Shown piece by piece: positions 1 to 7,893 of a stretch of DNA of 64,000 nucleotides (positions are counted from its first letter, which is position 1; each line of letters opens with the position of its first letter). Source of the stretch: JALNZF01 sp964447405. GTDB taxonomy: Bacteria > Nitrospirota > UBA9217. The notes beneath the pieces were generated by a model. That model ran no database searches, was not told where the DNA came from, and worked only from the letters and a program-made list of their open reading frames with translations. Location of the stretch: positions 620,001 to 684,000 of the forward strand of contig CAYUSP010000004.1 in NCBI GenBank assembly GCA_964447405.1, given 5' to 3'. The translations under genes and the position numbers were made by a program.

Positions 1-3
1 TTT

Positions 4-552
4 CTATTTCCCGCCCTTACCTGCCTTACCTTCCTTACGACGGACAACCTCATTGCTGTACTTGATACCCTTGCCTTTGTATGGCTCAGGTTTTTTGAGG
101 TTTCTAATGTTAGCCGCGATCTGGCCTACAAGCTGCTTATCAATACCTTTGAGGGTCAACAGTGTTTGTTTGGGATCTACCGTCGCCTTGATTCCCTGTG
201 GCAAGGGGTACACGATTGGGTGTGAAAAGCCAAGGCTTAACATCAGATTGGAACCCTGAGCAGCAGCCTTGAACCCGACACCGGAAATCTCCAGCGTCTT
301 TTCATATCCCTTGCTGACCCCCATGACCATATTGGCAATAAGGTTTCTGGTCAATCCGTGCAACTCGCGGTAGAGTTTCTGATTAGACGGACGCTCGACG
401 CGAAGCGTATTGCTCTCTTTTTTTATAGTCAGATTCGGATTCACGGCCTGACTCATCACGCCCAGTGGTCCCTTGACTGTTACTTTCCCGGCTTCAAGCT
501 TTGCTTCAACACCGGATGGTATTTCTATTGGTTTTTTGCCAACCCTCGACAT
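4..552 (-). CDS. rplF: 50S ribosomal protein L6
   Basis: L6 binds 23S rRNA near the factor-binding region of the large subunit. The 182-residue product starts MSRVGKKPIEIP and carries both L6 domains. The C-terminal signature GIKYSNEVVRRKEGKAGK sits at the end, and the length is normal for the family. The ATG follows an AGGAGCG Shine-Dalgarno sequence. It is the last gene visible in the spc-type cluster. The usual rplR and rpsE would lie beyond the left edge of the window. Confidence 0.98.
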   Translation of the reverse strand: MSRVGKKPIEIPSGVEAKLEAGKVTVKGPLGVMSQAVNPNLTIKKESNTLRVERPSNQKLYRELHGLTRNLIANMVMGVSKGYEKTLEISGVGFKAAAQGSNLMLSLGFSHPIVYPLPQGIKATVDPKQTLLTLKGIDKQLVGQIAANIRNLKKPEPYKGKGIKYSNEVVRRKEGKAGKGGK

Positions 553-597
553 GACCGCTCCTAAAGAATCAGGTTCTCACTAATTTACGACTTTAGC

Positions 598-993
598 CTA
601 CCAAACGTGGCAAATTACTTCCCCGCCAACATTATCTTTTTTTGCTTGTTTGCCTGTTTGTATACCCCTCGGCGTCGAAAGGATGGCAGTGCCAAGACCA
701 TTTAGAACCCGGGGAATTGAGTCATTGCCCGTATATACCCTGCACCCAGGTTTGCTGACACGCTTCAAGCCCTGAATGACTGGTGCCTCATCATCCGTGT
801 ACTTTAGATATACACGAATCAAACCCTGCCTGCGGTCTTTGACCAGCTTCACATTCTTGACAAAACCTTCGTCTTTCAGGATCTTTGCGATCTCCACCTT
901 TAACTTCGACGAAGGAATGTCAACTTTCTCATGTTTTGCCTTACTGGCATTGCGAATACGCGTTAGCATATCGGCTATTGGATCGGTCATCAT
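598..993 (-). CDS. rpsH: 30S ribosomal protein S8
   Basis: S8 is a primary binder of the central domain of 16S rRNA and, in many bacteria, an autogenous translational repressor of spc genes. The 131-residue protein begins with the hallmark DPIADMLTRIRNA and ends with GGEVICHVW, as the family does. Two consecutive ATG codons (993 and 990) are possible starts. An AAGGGG-like ribosome site lies about ten bases upstream of the first. It sits between rpsN and rplF, the standard spc order. Confidence 0.98.
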   Translation of the reverse strand: MMTDPIADMLTRIRNASKAKHEKVDIPSSKLKVEIAKILKDEGFVKNVKLVKDRRQGLIRVYLKYTDDEAPVIQGLKRVSKPGCRVYTGNDSIPRVLNGLGTAILSTPRGIQTGKQAKKDNVGGEVICHVW

Positions 994-1012
994 TGATTCA
1001 AACCCCTTTTAT

Positions 1013-1198
1013 CTACCAGCTCGCTTTGATTACGCCTGGAATCTCACCCTTGAGCGCCCTGTTTCTAAAACAGATTCTGCACATATCGAATTTCCGCAAA
1101 TATCCCCGCGACCGCCCGCAAAGGGGGCAACGATGGTACATGCGCACTTTAAACTTTGGTTGTCTCATCGCCTTAGCTATCAAGGACTTTTTAGCCAT
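1013..1198 (-). CDS. rpsN: 30S ribosomal protein S14, zinc-binding (type Z)
   Basis: This is the short, zinc-binding form of S14, which sits in the head of the small subunit. The protein has 61 residues. Cys24, Cys27, Cys40 and Cys43 form a CxxC-x12-CxxC zinc ribbon, which separates it from the roughly 100-residue zinc-free S14 of enterobacteria. The C terminus GEIPGVIKASW is typical. It lies between rplE and rpsH, the expected spc position. Confidence 0.97.
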   Translation of the reverse strand: MAKKSLIAKAMRQPKFKVRMYHRCPLCGRSRGYLRKFDMCRICFRNRALKGEIPGVIKASW

Positions 1199-1228
1199 GA
1201 TTCCTCCATCGCGCGCTTGCGGCGCGAA

Positions 1229-1951
1229 TTATTTCCTGTATGGCATGCCCAGATGTCCGAGCAGTGCTCTGCCCTCTTCATCCGTCTTTGCCGTGGTAAC
1301 AATCACGATATCGAGCCCATGGATCGAATCTACTCTATCGATTTCTATTTCCGGAAATATAACCTGCTCTTTGATACCGACGGTATAGTTCCCTCTGCCA
1401 TCAAATGATTTCGATGAGACCCCTTTAAAATCCCGGATGCGCGGAAGAGCAGCGCTGATGAACCGGTCCAGGAATTCATACATGCGTGCGCGACGAAGGG
1501 TCACCATGCAGCCTATGGGCATCCCCTCCCTTAGCTTAAAGGTTGCGATTGATTTCTTTGCCTTCGTAATGACCGGCCGCTGTCCGGTAATTTTCCCGAT
1601 TTCATCAGCAGCGTGGTCGAGAGCCTTGGCATTTGAAATTGCCTCACCCATCCCAACATTGACAACGACTTTGATAAGCTTTGGCGCCTGCATCGGATTT
1701 CCGTATTGAAACTCCTTCATCAGGGCCGGTACAACCACATCATGATAGCGCTGTTTCAACCTCGGCGTTGGAATGCGCTCCGGCGCAGCTTTTTTCACTG
1801 AAGCGTCTGCTGAACCATCAGCAGCCTTAAGGTCCTTCTTGGCTTCCTTAGCAGATGGTTTCCCTTTCGCAGTTGACTTGGCCGGCTTTGCCGCATCCTT
1901 TTTCTGCTCACCGCTTTTGGCGTCTTTTGCCTTATCTTTCTTCTCTGCCAT
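1229..1951 (-). CDS. rplE: 50S ribosomal protein L5 with a Lys/Ala-rich N-terminal extension
   Basis: L5 binds 5S rRNA and contacts S13 and P-site tRNA across the subunit bridge. The normal L5 fold starts near residue 63 (RLKQRYHDVVVPALMKEF) and runs to the family C terminus (EEGRALLGHLGMPYRK). It includes the conserved IGCMVTLRRARMYEFLDR stretch. Before it lie about 60 extra residues rich in Lys, Ala, Asp and Ser, making the protein 240 residues against a usual 178-190. The ATG at 1951 has an AGGA ribosome site and no equally good internal start was seen, so the extension is probably translated. A disordered, basic tail that touches rRNA is an inference. Confidence 0.95.
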   Translation of the reverse strand: MAEKKDKAKDAKSGEQKKDAAKPAKSTAKGKPSAKEAKKDLKAADGSADASVKKAAPERIPTPRLKQRYHDVVVPALMKEFQYGNPMQAPKLIKVVVNVGMGEAISNAKALDHAADEIGKITGQRPVITKAKKSIATFKLREGMPIGCMVTLRRARMYEFLDRFISAALPRIRDFKGVSSKSFDGRGNYTVGIKEQVIFPEIEIDRVDSIHGLDIVIVTTAKTDEEGRALLGHLGMPYRK

Positions 1952-2008
1952 AATGTCCTATCCCGATATTACCGGTATCTAAATTCCTACCAATCTAAAT
2001 TATACGAA

Positions 2009-2320
2009 TCAATCGATTATTTCGCTGCAGCTCTTGCAGACACGGTTACGTGTTCCATCACCCTGCGTTTGCCGAGAAATGGAGGTTGCTTTATCGCATT
2101 TGATACAAATCAGCTTAACATTCGATGCCGAAATAGGGCTTTCCTTTTCCATAATACCACCCTGTCGGAGCTGCTGATTCGGTTTCGTATGCCTCTTGAT
2201 CATATTCAACTTTTCAACCAGTACCCGGTTCGCGGAAGGGTAAACCGCAATAACCCTTCCCTTTTTACCCTTTTCCTTACCGGACATCACCATAACATTG
2301 TCATTCTTTTTGATCTGCAT
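2009..2320 (-). CDS. rplX: 50S ribosomal protein L24, with a C-terminal CxxC pair
   Basis: L24 is an assembly initiator that binds the 5' domain of 23S rRNA. The 103-residue protein has the KOW motif near its N terminus (VMSGKEKGKKGRVIAVYP). A C-terminal pair of CxxC motifs (CIKC and CKSC) could bind zinc. Many bacteria have this form, but the E. coli protein lacks a complete set of cysteines. The gene lies between rplN and rplE, in canonical order. Confidence 0.97.
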   Translation of the reverse strand: MQIKKNDNVMVMSGKEKGKKGRVIAVYPSANRVLVEKLNMIKRHTKPNQQLRQGGIMEKESPISASNVKLICIKCDKATSISRQTQGDGTRNRVCKSCSEIID

Positions 2321-2368
2321 GATATTAGCCCTGTCTTCCCAATACTATCCTTTGCCCCGTACTTGCTT

Positions 2369-2737
2369 TTAAAGAACCTCGGGCGCAAGTGAAATTATTT
2401 TCATGAAATTCTTCTTGCGAAGTTCGCGTGCCACCGGCCCAAAAATGCGCGTTCCAATCGGTTCGTTCGACGCATTAATAAGCACGGCTGCATTCCGATC
2501 GAATTTGATATAGGATCCATCCTGTCGCCGCACCTCTTTCGTTGTGCGTACAACCACCGCTTTGGCAACGGTTCCTTTTTTCGCCTGTCCCTCGGGAATG
2601 GCCATCTTTATAGCCACAACTATCACGTCACCAAGTGTGGCATATCGTTTTCGCGTCCCACCGAGGACTTTTATACACATAACTTTTTTTGCGCCGGAAT
2701 TATCTGCAACATCTAAGACAGTCTGCTGTTGAATCAT
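2369..2737 (-). CDS. rplN: 50S ribosomal protein L14
   Basis: L14 lies on the subunit interface, next to L19 and helix 44 of 16S rRNA. The 122-residue sequence begins MIQQQTVLDVADNSGAKKVM, which is nearly diagnostic, and ends FMKIISLAPEVL. The length is exactly typical. It is preceded by rpsQ and followed by rplX, as in most bacterial spc operons. Confidence 0.98.
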   Translation of the reverse strand: MIQQQTVLDVADNSGAKKVMCIKVLGGTRKRYATLGDVIVVAIKMAIPEGQAKKGTVAKAVVVRTTKEVRRQDGSYIKFDRNAAVLINASNEPIGTRIFGPVARELRKKNFMKIISLAPEVL

Positions 2738-2765
2738 AGTTCATCCTTTGAAAGGTTATTTCCCT

Positions 2766-3026
2766 TTACTGATTTGCTTTTTCTACAATCTCCAGGACCG
2801 TCCATCGCTTATCCTTTGAGAGTGGTCTCGTCTCTATAAAACGCACAACATCTCCTGCCTTGCATTCATTCTTTTCATCATGAACCTTGTACTTGGTCGT
2901 TCGCTTCACGGTCTTGCTATACTTTGCATGCGCGATTTTTCTCGTGACCGCAAGGACAACAGTCTTGTTCATCTTGTCACTGACGACTTGACCTACGTAC
3001 GATTTTCTCTTTTTATCCTCTTCCAT
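2766..3026 (-). CDS. rpsQ: 30S ribosomal protein S17
   Basis: S17 is an early-assembly OB-fold protein that binds 16S rRNA helices 7 and 11. The 86-residue product has the family core SYVGQVVSDKMNKTVVLAV and the downstream block GDVVRFIETRPLSKDKRW. The start overlaps the end of rpmC by 14 nt, so translation is probably coupled to the upstream gene. Function and position agree with the S10 operon. Confidence 0.97.
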   Translation of the reverse strand: MEEDKKRKSYVGQVVSDKMNKTVVLAVTRKIAHAKYSKTVKRTTKYKVHDEKNECKAGDVVRFIETRPLSKDKRWTVLEIVEKANQ

Positions 3027-3213
3027 GTTTTTCCCTTAAGACCGTTTTGGTTTTCGCGATATCCTTGCGAAGAATCCGGAGACGCATCGGGTTCTCAATC
3101 TGGCCCATAGCCTGTTGGACTCGCAGGTTGAAAATTTCTTTCTTAAAATCTACCGCCTTGGCCTGCAATTCATCGGACGACAAATCCCTCAGGTCTTTTG
3201 CACTCGTCTTCAT
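3013..3213 (-). CDS. rpmC: 50S ribosomal protein L29
   Basis: L29 is a small helical protein at the polypeptide exit tunnel, near the trigger factor and SRP docking site. The 66-residue sequence shows the two-helix pattern with the signature LRVQQAMGQIENPMRLRILR. The start overlaps the rplP stop by 4 nt (ATGA), and the end overlaps rpsQ by 14 nt. Three genes in a row are therefore likely coupled in translation. Confidence 0.97.
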   Translation of the reverse strand: MKTSAKDLRDLSSDELQAKAVDFKKEIFNLRVQQAMGQIENPMRLRILRKDIAKTKTVLREKHGRG

Positions 3214-3626
3214 ATTTCAGCCTCCCGAGAGACAAACTTTGTGGCAATCGGAAGTTTATAGGCAGCAAGCCTGAACGCCTCTCTAGCCACTGCTTCATCA
3301 ACTCCACCCATCTCATAAAGAACCCGGCCGGGTTTCACAACAGCTACCCAGTATTCAGGCGCTCCCTTGCCTTTCCCCATGCGTGTTTCAGCTGGCTTCT
3401 TCGTTATTGGCTTGTCCGGAAAAATCCGTATCCAGATCTTTCCGCCTCGCTTGACGTAGCGGGTCATGGCAATTCTTGCCGCTTCAATTTGCCTGCTCGT
3501 AATCCATCCCGGCTCCAAAACCTTCAAGCCGAACTCGCCGTAACTGACTTCTGCACCCCGGTAGGCTGTGCCAGTCATTCTTCCTTTGTGCATTTTTCGA
3601 TGTTTCACGCGTTTAGGTGCCAACAT
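3210..3626 (-). CDS. rplP: 50S ribosomal protein L16
   Basis: L16 helps organise the A-site region of the large subunit and accommodates aminoacyl-tRNA. The 138-residue sequence begins MLAPKRVKHRKMHKGRMTG. It has the central block WITSRQIEAARIAMTRYVKR, and the loop MGKGKGAPEYWVA is intact. Length is normal. The stop overlaps the rpmC start as ATGA. Confidence 0.98.
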   Translation of the reverse strand: MLAPKRVKHRKMHKGRMTGTAYRGAEVSYGEFGLKVLEPGWITSRQIEAARIAMTRYVKRGGKIWIRIFPDKPITKKPAETRMGKGKGAPEYWVAVVKPGRVLYEMGGVDEAVAREAFRLAAYKLPIATKFVSREAEI

Positions 3627-3672
3627 AAATTACAGTCCTTTATTCCCGTGATGTATGTCTCAGAATCGTTTG

Positions 3673-4323
3673 TTATGCGGCGTTCGTCGGTCGCTGCACC
3701 TGCAGCACATCACCACGATAAATCCAGACCTTTACGCCGATCTGTCCCATAGTTGTCTTAGCCTCGAAGAAGCCATACTGGATATCTGCACGCAATGTAT
3801 GAAGCGGTACTCTACCCTCCCGATACCACTCGGTTCGGGCAATCTCTGCGCCCGCAAGTCTTCCGGCACAGGTGATCTTAATTCCTTGGGCACCAAGCCT
3901 GAGGGCCGAGGTCACTGCTTTCTTCATCGCCCTGCGGAACGCGATACGTCTTTCCAGCTGGAGCGCAATGTTCTCAGATACTAGTTGGGCATCGAGTTCC
4001 GGTCGCCTGATTTCCTGAATATTTATGTACAACTGCTTCCCGGTCATGGTCTCGAGGTCCTTCTTGAGTTTGTCCACTTCCGCGCCCTTTTTGCCAATAA
4101 TAATGCCCGGACGAGCAGTGTGAATATTAATCTTCGCTTTCTGTCCTGCGCGCTCGATTTCTATCTTGGAGACCCCCGCATGCATGAGGCGCTCTTTTAC
4201 TATCTTGCGTATTTTTATGTCTTCATGCAACAACGAGGCATAATTTTTCTGCGAAAACCAACGTGAATCCCAAGTTTTAATGACCCCGAGCCGAAACCCA
4301 ATGGGGTGTACCTTCTGTCCCAT
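3673..4323 (-). CDS. rpsC: 30S ribosomal protein S3
   Basis: S3 forms part of the mRNA entry channel and contributes to helicase activity. The 216-residue sequence opens MGQKVHPIGFRLGVIKTWDS. A type II KH domain with the GxxG loop IIIGKKGAEVDKL lies near residues 75-90, and the C-terminal S3 domain ends GVKVWIYRGDVL. It sits between rplV and rplP as expected. Confidence 0.98.
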   Translation of the reverse strand: MGQKVHPIGFRLGVIKTWDSRWFSQKNYASLLHEDIKIRKIVKERLMHAGVSKIEIERAGQKAKINIHTARPGIIIGKKGAEVDKLKKDLETMTGKQLYINIQEIRRPELDAQLVSENIALQLERRIAFRRAMKKAVTSALRLGAQGIKITCAGRLAGAEIARTEWYREGRVPLHTLRADIQYGFFEAKTTMGQIGVKVWIYRGDVLQVQRPTNAA

Positions 4324-4342
4324 GATGCCTCCGTAAGTATGA

Positions 4343-4672
4343 CTACGCTGAGAGTACCACCGTTATATGGCTGGTCCTCTTTCTAATCGTATTGCCGCGC
4401 CCCATCGCACGGGCACGCATCCGCTTCATTGTGACGCCCTGGTTCACAAAAGCCTTCGTCACCTTGAGCGTGTCAGGATCGCCAACCTTTTTCTGCTCTG
4501 CATTCGCTACCGCAGAATCAAGGAGTTTTTTAACGATTCGCGCTGCATGAAGAGGTGTAAAGGTAAGGATATTCAATGCATCGCCAACCATCTTGCCCCT
4601 GATGAGGTCGATGACCTGTCTTGCCTTACGCGGTGTAATACGAATGTGTCTGATTGTTGCGCTTGCTTCCAT
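4343..4672 (-). CDS. rplV: 50S ribosomal protein L22
   Basis: L22 lines the nascent-chain exit tunnel, where its beta-hairpin is a site of macrolide resistance. The 109-residue protein starts MEASATIRHIRITPRKARQV and has the hairpin region MKRMRARAMGRGNTIRKRTSH near the C terminus. Length and position between rpsS and rpsC are standard. Confidence 0.98.
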   Translation of the reverse strand: MEASATIRHIRITPRKARQVIDLIRGKMVGDALNILTFTPLHAARIVKKLLDSAVANAEQKKVGDPDTLKVTKAFVNQGVTMKRMRARAMGRGNTIRKRTSHITVVLSA

Positions 4673-4723
4673 CTGATAGTCCTCACTCTGCTCGACTACA
4701 AATCATTCAATATCGCTTGCACA

Positions 4724-5014
4724 TCATTTCGGCGCGCTTGTCTTTTCTGCAGCTTTTGATCCGCCATGCGCCTTAAAAAGTCGGGTCGGTGAAAATTCGC
4801 CAAGTTTGTGACCAACCATATTTTCTGTCACATAGACAGGGATAAATTTTCTCCCATTATGCACCGCTAATGTATGGCCTACAAACTCCGGTGTAATCGT
4901 CGATCTCCTTGACCATGTCTTGGTGATCTTTTTTCCGCCGGTTGCATTCATCGATTCGATTTTTTTCATAAGGCTCTCGTCGATAAAAGGACCTTTTTTA
5001 ATAGATCTTGGCAC
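4724..5014 (-). CDS. rpsS: 30S ribosomal protein S19
   Basis: S19 lies in the head of the small subunit and works with S13 near the A and P sites. The family sequence PRSIKKGPFIDESLMKKI starts right after a GTG codon at 5014. An adjacent ATG at 5017 is possible. I prefer the GTG because the GGAGG ribosome site would be only two bases from the ATG but five from the GTG, and because S19 proteins normally begin M-P-R-S. A longer frame opening at 5041 adds eight non-family residues and is unlikely. The C terminus FKAHGGSKAAEKTSAPK is slightly longer than average. Confidence 0.95.
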   Translation of the reverse strand: MPRSIKKGPFIDESLMKKIESMNATGGKKITKTWSRRSTITPEFVGHTLAVHNGRKFIPVYVTENMVGHKLGEFSPTRLFKAHGGSKAAEKTSAPK

Positions 5015-5115
5015 CATACCCTCCGCTACACTGAACAACAATATTTACGGAAATTGACTGAACAAATAACCACGCAGCAATATCCTTTGTTTCTAAATCT
5101 ATCCCCTACGTCTTT

Positions 5116-5943
5116 CTATCTGCTCTTCGTCCGCCTTGTTAAGATGAACTTATTCGTTGCTTTATTGTGTCTCGTCTTTTTCCCATCAGGGAGCCCCCAG
5201 GGCGAGCAACCGGGTCTTCCTCCGGAGGACTTGCCTTCGCCTCCACCAAGCGGGTGATCTACAGGATTCATCGCTACGCCGCGAACCCGCGGCCGCATAC
5301 CCATCCAACGCGCTCTTCCGGCCTTGCCAATGCTGATATTTTCATGATCCAAATTTCCTACTTGACCTATTGATGCCAAGCATTCAGTGCGAACCAAGCG
5401 GACTTCCCCAGAGTTTAGCCTGAGTGTCGCATATTCGCCTTCCCGAGCGAGAAGCTGGGCTGACGATCCAGCACTTCGTGCCAGTTTCCCCCCCGCGCCT
5501 TTCTTCAATTCAACGTTATGAAGTACCGATCCAACGGGAATGGAAGCAATTGGGAGGGCATTGCCTGGTTTAATGTCGGCATCAGGACCTGATATGACGC
5601 CATCACCGACCTTTAGGCCAATTGGGCAGATAATATACCTTTTTTCCCCATCCGCATAATGCAGGAGAGCAATTCTTGCAGATCGGTTCGGATCATATTC
5701 GATATGGGCCACTTTTGCAGGTACGCCGAACTTATCACGCTTGAAATCGATTATTCGATACTGCTTTTTATGCCAGCCAGCACGGTAACGCACCGTAATC
5801 TTACCACGGTTGTTCCTGCCGCCACTTTGGCTTAGTTTTACAACCAGCGATTTTTCCGGCCTGCTCCTCGTTACTTCCTCGAATGTCGATGAAGTCTGAA
5901 ATCTTCGGCCCGGTGATGTTGGATTATAAGTCTTTACTGGCAT
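5116..5943 (-). CDS. rplB: 50S ribosomal protein L2
   Basis: L2 is needed for subunit joining and lies close to the peptidyl-transferase centre. The 275-residue product carries both L2 domains. The conserved C-terminal stretch MGMRPRVRGVAMNPVDHPLG includes the histidine of the VDHPLGGG motif implicated in activity. Length is typical. The start codon directly abuts the rplW stop (5944), which suggests tight coupling in the S10 operon. Confidence 0.98.
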   Translation of the reverse strand: MPVKTYNPTSPGRRFQTSSTFEEVTRSRPEKSLVVKLSQSGGRNNRGKITVRYRAGWHKKQYRIIDFKRDKFGVPAKVAHIEYDPNRSARIALLHYADGEKRYIICPIGLKVGDGVISGPDADIKPGNALPIASIPVGSVLHNVELKKGAGGKLARSAGSSAQLLAREGEYATLRLNSGEVRLVRTECLASIGQVGNLDHENISIGKAGRARWMGMRPRVRGVAMNPVDHPLGGGEGKSSGGRPGCSPWGLPDGKKTRHNKATNKFILTRRTKSR

Positions 5944-6237
5944 TTACGCACCCTCAAATATATCAATCTTTTCGCCTGGCTTCAGCGTGACGTATGCTTT
6001 CTTCCAGTCAGACCGGCGTCCAAGCCTCTGACCCATACGTTTCTTCTTTCCCGCAGTTTTCACCGTGGTTACATCCGCAACTTTTACCTTGAATATCCCC
6101 TCGATTGCCTTTCTTACCTGCAACTTGTTGGCATCAGGCCTTACCTCGAAGGTCAGGACATTATTTTTTTCTTTCAGACGCGTACCCTTTTCCGTTATAC
6201 GCGGTGCCCGAATTATATCGTAGAGATCCGTTGTCAT
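5944..6237 (-). CDS. rplW: 50S ribosomal protein L23
   Basis: L23 surrounds the exit tunnel and is the docking site for trigger factor and SRP. The 97-residue sequence has the N-terminal block DIIRAPRITEKGTRL and the loop GKKKRMGQRLGRRSDWKKAYV that reaches into the tunnel. It overlaps rplD by 4 nt and abuts rplB, as expected for translational coupling. Confidence 0.98.
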   Translation of the reverse strand: MTTDLYDIIRAPRITEKGTRLKEKNNVLTFEVRPDANKLQVRKAIEGIFKVKVADVTTVKTAGKKKRMGQRLGRRSDWKKAYVTLKPGEKIDIFEGA

Positions 6238-6857
6238 TTTCCGTACACCTCCTGCATGGCGCTCAGAGCATCTTGCGTCATAATGAGGTATCTGTACTTC
6301 AACAAATCATATACATTAATATTTTCCATTCTGATCACCTTAACTGAAGGGATGTTGCGCGAAGCCAGCGTCAGGTTTTTATTCTCCGATTTAATAAGAA
6401 CGAGTGCGTTCTCCTTGACACCGAGCGTTTCAAGCAGCGATGTTACCAACTTGGTTTTCGGCTCGGCAAAATCAAGTGAATTAACGAGAACCAGGCGGTT
6501 ATCAACAACCTTTGAAGCTATGGCATCAACAAGCGCACCACGTTTTTCTTTTTTCGGTAGCGAATAGGAGTAATCACGTGGCAATGGTCCAAAACAGGTA
6601 CCGCCATGTCTCCACAGGGGTGAACGGCTGCTTCCTGCACGGGCACGCCCAGTTCCCTTCTGTTTCCAGGGTTTTTTTCCACCACCGCTCACCATCGCCT
6701 TGTTCTTCGTCGATGCAGTACCTGCGCGCTTGTTCGCAAGTTGGTTCACGACCGATGCATGGATAAGGTGAGGTCGGATTGCAGATCCGAATATGGAAGG
6801 AAGCTCCACATCCTTTACTTTCATATTTTTTTGGTCAACCATGATGACTGACGGCAT
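6234..6857 (-). CDS. rplD: 50S ribosomal protein L4
   Basis: L4 reaches into the exit tunnel and, in E. coli, also represses its own S10 operon. Whether that regulation exists here cannot be seen. The extended loop KPWKQKGTGRARAGSSRSPL is clear. The frame opens with a TTG at 6872, but the ATG at 6857 follows a GAGG ribosome site at about nine bases, so I start there (207 residues). The C terminus overlaps rplW by 4 nt. Confidence 0.96.
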   Translation of the reverse strand: MPSVIMVDQKNMKVKDVELPSIFGSAIRPHLIHASVVNQLANKRAGTASTKNKAMVSGGGKKPWKQKGTGRARAGSSRSPLWRHGGTCFGPLPRDYSYSLPKKEKRGALVDAIASKVVDNRLVLVNSLDFAEPKTKLVTSLLETLGVKENALVLIKSENKNLTLASRNIPSVKVIRMENINVYDLLKYRYLIMTQDALSAMQEVYGK

Positions 6858-6880
6858 TTCGGTAATCCTCAATTTGTTGA

Positions 6881-7495
6881 TTAATCAGCCTTGTAGATAA
6901 GAAGCAGGCCGTTGACGCCGCCCGGCACTGCACCGCGTACGAATAACAGGTTTTGATCGGGCCGAACATCTACTATTTCCAGGTTTTTAATTGTCATATT
7001 TGCCACTCCCATGTGACCTGGGAGTTTCTTACCGGGCCATACGCGAGAAGGGTAGGCACTTGCACCGATCGATCCGGGAGCCCGATTAAACATGGATCCA
7101 TGCCCACCGGGACCACCGGCAAAATTATGCCGCTTCATAACTCCGGCAAAACCCTTTCCTTTCGTCCTGCCGCTTACTGTGACCATATCGCCTTTTTTGA
7201 ACATGTCGATAGTCACAATCTGACCAGCTTCAAACGCTCCGGTCCGGAATTCTCTGAGCACGCGATGAGGAGTAGTATCAGCCTTCTTAAAATGTCCGGC
7301 CATTGCTTTGGTAATACGATTTTTCTTCTTTTCTTCATCAAAGGTCATCTGGACGGCTTCATACCCATCCGTCTCGGTAGTTTTTTTCTGAACCACCTTA
7401 CAAGGACCAGCTTGGATCACCGTCACGGGAATCAGTTCTCCACCGTTAAAATGTTGGCTCATGCCAATTTTTTTCCCAATAATGCCTCTGCTCAT
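6881..7495 (-). CDS. rplC: 50S ribosomal protein L3
   Basis: L3 is an assembly initiator near the peptidyl-transferase centre. The 204-residue protein begins MSRGIIGKKIGMSQHF and contains the conserved basic tip region GFAGVMKRHNFAGGPGGHGS. This includes the glutamine-methylated-type loop region of the family, although the usual Gln position is not certain here. It lies between rpsJ and rplD, as in S10 operons generally. Confidence 0.98.
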   Translation of the reverse strand: MSRGIIGKKIGMSQHFNGGELIPVTVIQAGPCKVVQKKTTETDGYEAVQMTFDEEKKKNRITKAMAGHFKKADTTPHRVLREFRTGAFEAGQIVTIDMFKKGDMVTVSGRTKGKGFAGVMKRHNFAGGPGGHGSMFNRAPGSIGASAYPSRVWPGKKLPGHMGVANMTIKNLEIVDVRPDQNLLFVRGAVPGGVNGLLLIYKAD

Positions 7496-7570
7496 AATTA
7501 GTATCCCTTCACCCGCATGCTGCCGGCAACGACTAACGACATTACATTGCGTCTACCGCTAATTTGCCTG

Positions 7571-7876
7571 CTAGAGTTTAATCTCAACATCGACACCAGC
7601 CGCCAGATCAAGCTTCATCAATGCATCCACCGTTTGCGGCGTAGGATCTAATATATCCATCAGCCGCTTGTGCGTTCTGATCTCGAATTGCTCGCGAGAC
7701 TTTTTATCCACATGAGGAGAACGCAGAACAGTCCAGCGGTTAATCACGGTAGGGAGTGGAATGGGGCCGGACACCTTGGCTCCAGTCCTCTTCGCAGTAT
7801 CCATGATTTCTACCGCAGATTGGTCAAGCAGTCTGTGGTCATATCCTTTTAGGCGTATTCTAATCTTCTGTGTCAC
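7571..7876 (-). CDS. rpsJ: 30S ribosomal protein S10 (NusE)
   Basis: S10 is a small-subunit head protein. As NusE it also links transcribing RNA polymerase, through NusG, to the leading ribosome. The 101-residue sequence has the signature block HVDKKSREQFEIRTHKRL and starts MTQKIRIRLKGYDHRLLDQS. It follows tuf by only 17 nt, so the S10 operon here is probably transcribed at least in part through the str operon. Confidence 0.98.
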   Translation of the reverse strand: MTQKIRIRLKGYDHRLLDQSAVEIMDTAKRTGAKVSGPIPLPTVINRWTVLRSPHVDKKSREQFEIRTHKRLMDILDPTPQTVDALMKLDLAAGVDVEIKL

Positions 7877-7893
7877 GTGAGTTCCCTTCTCTT

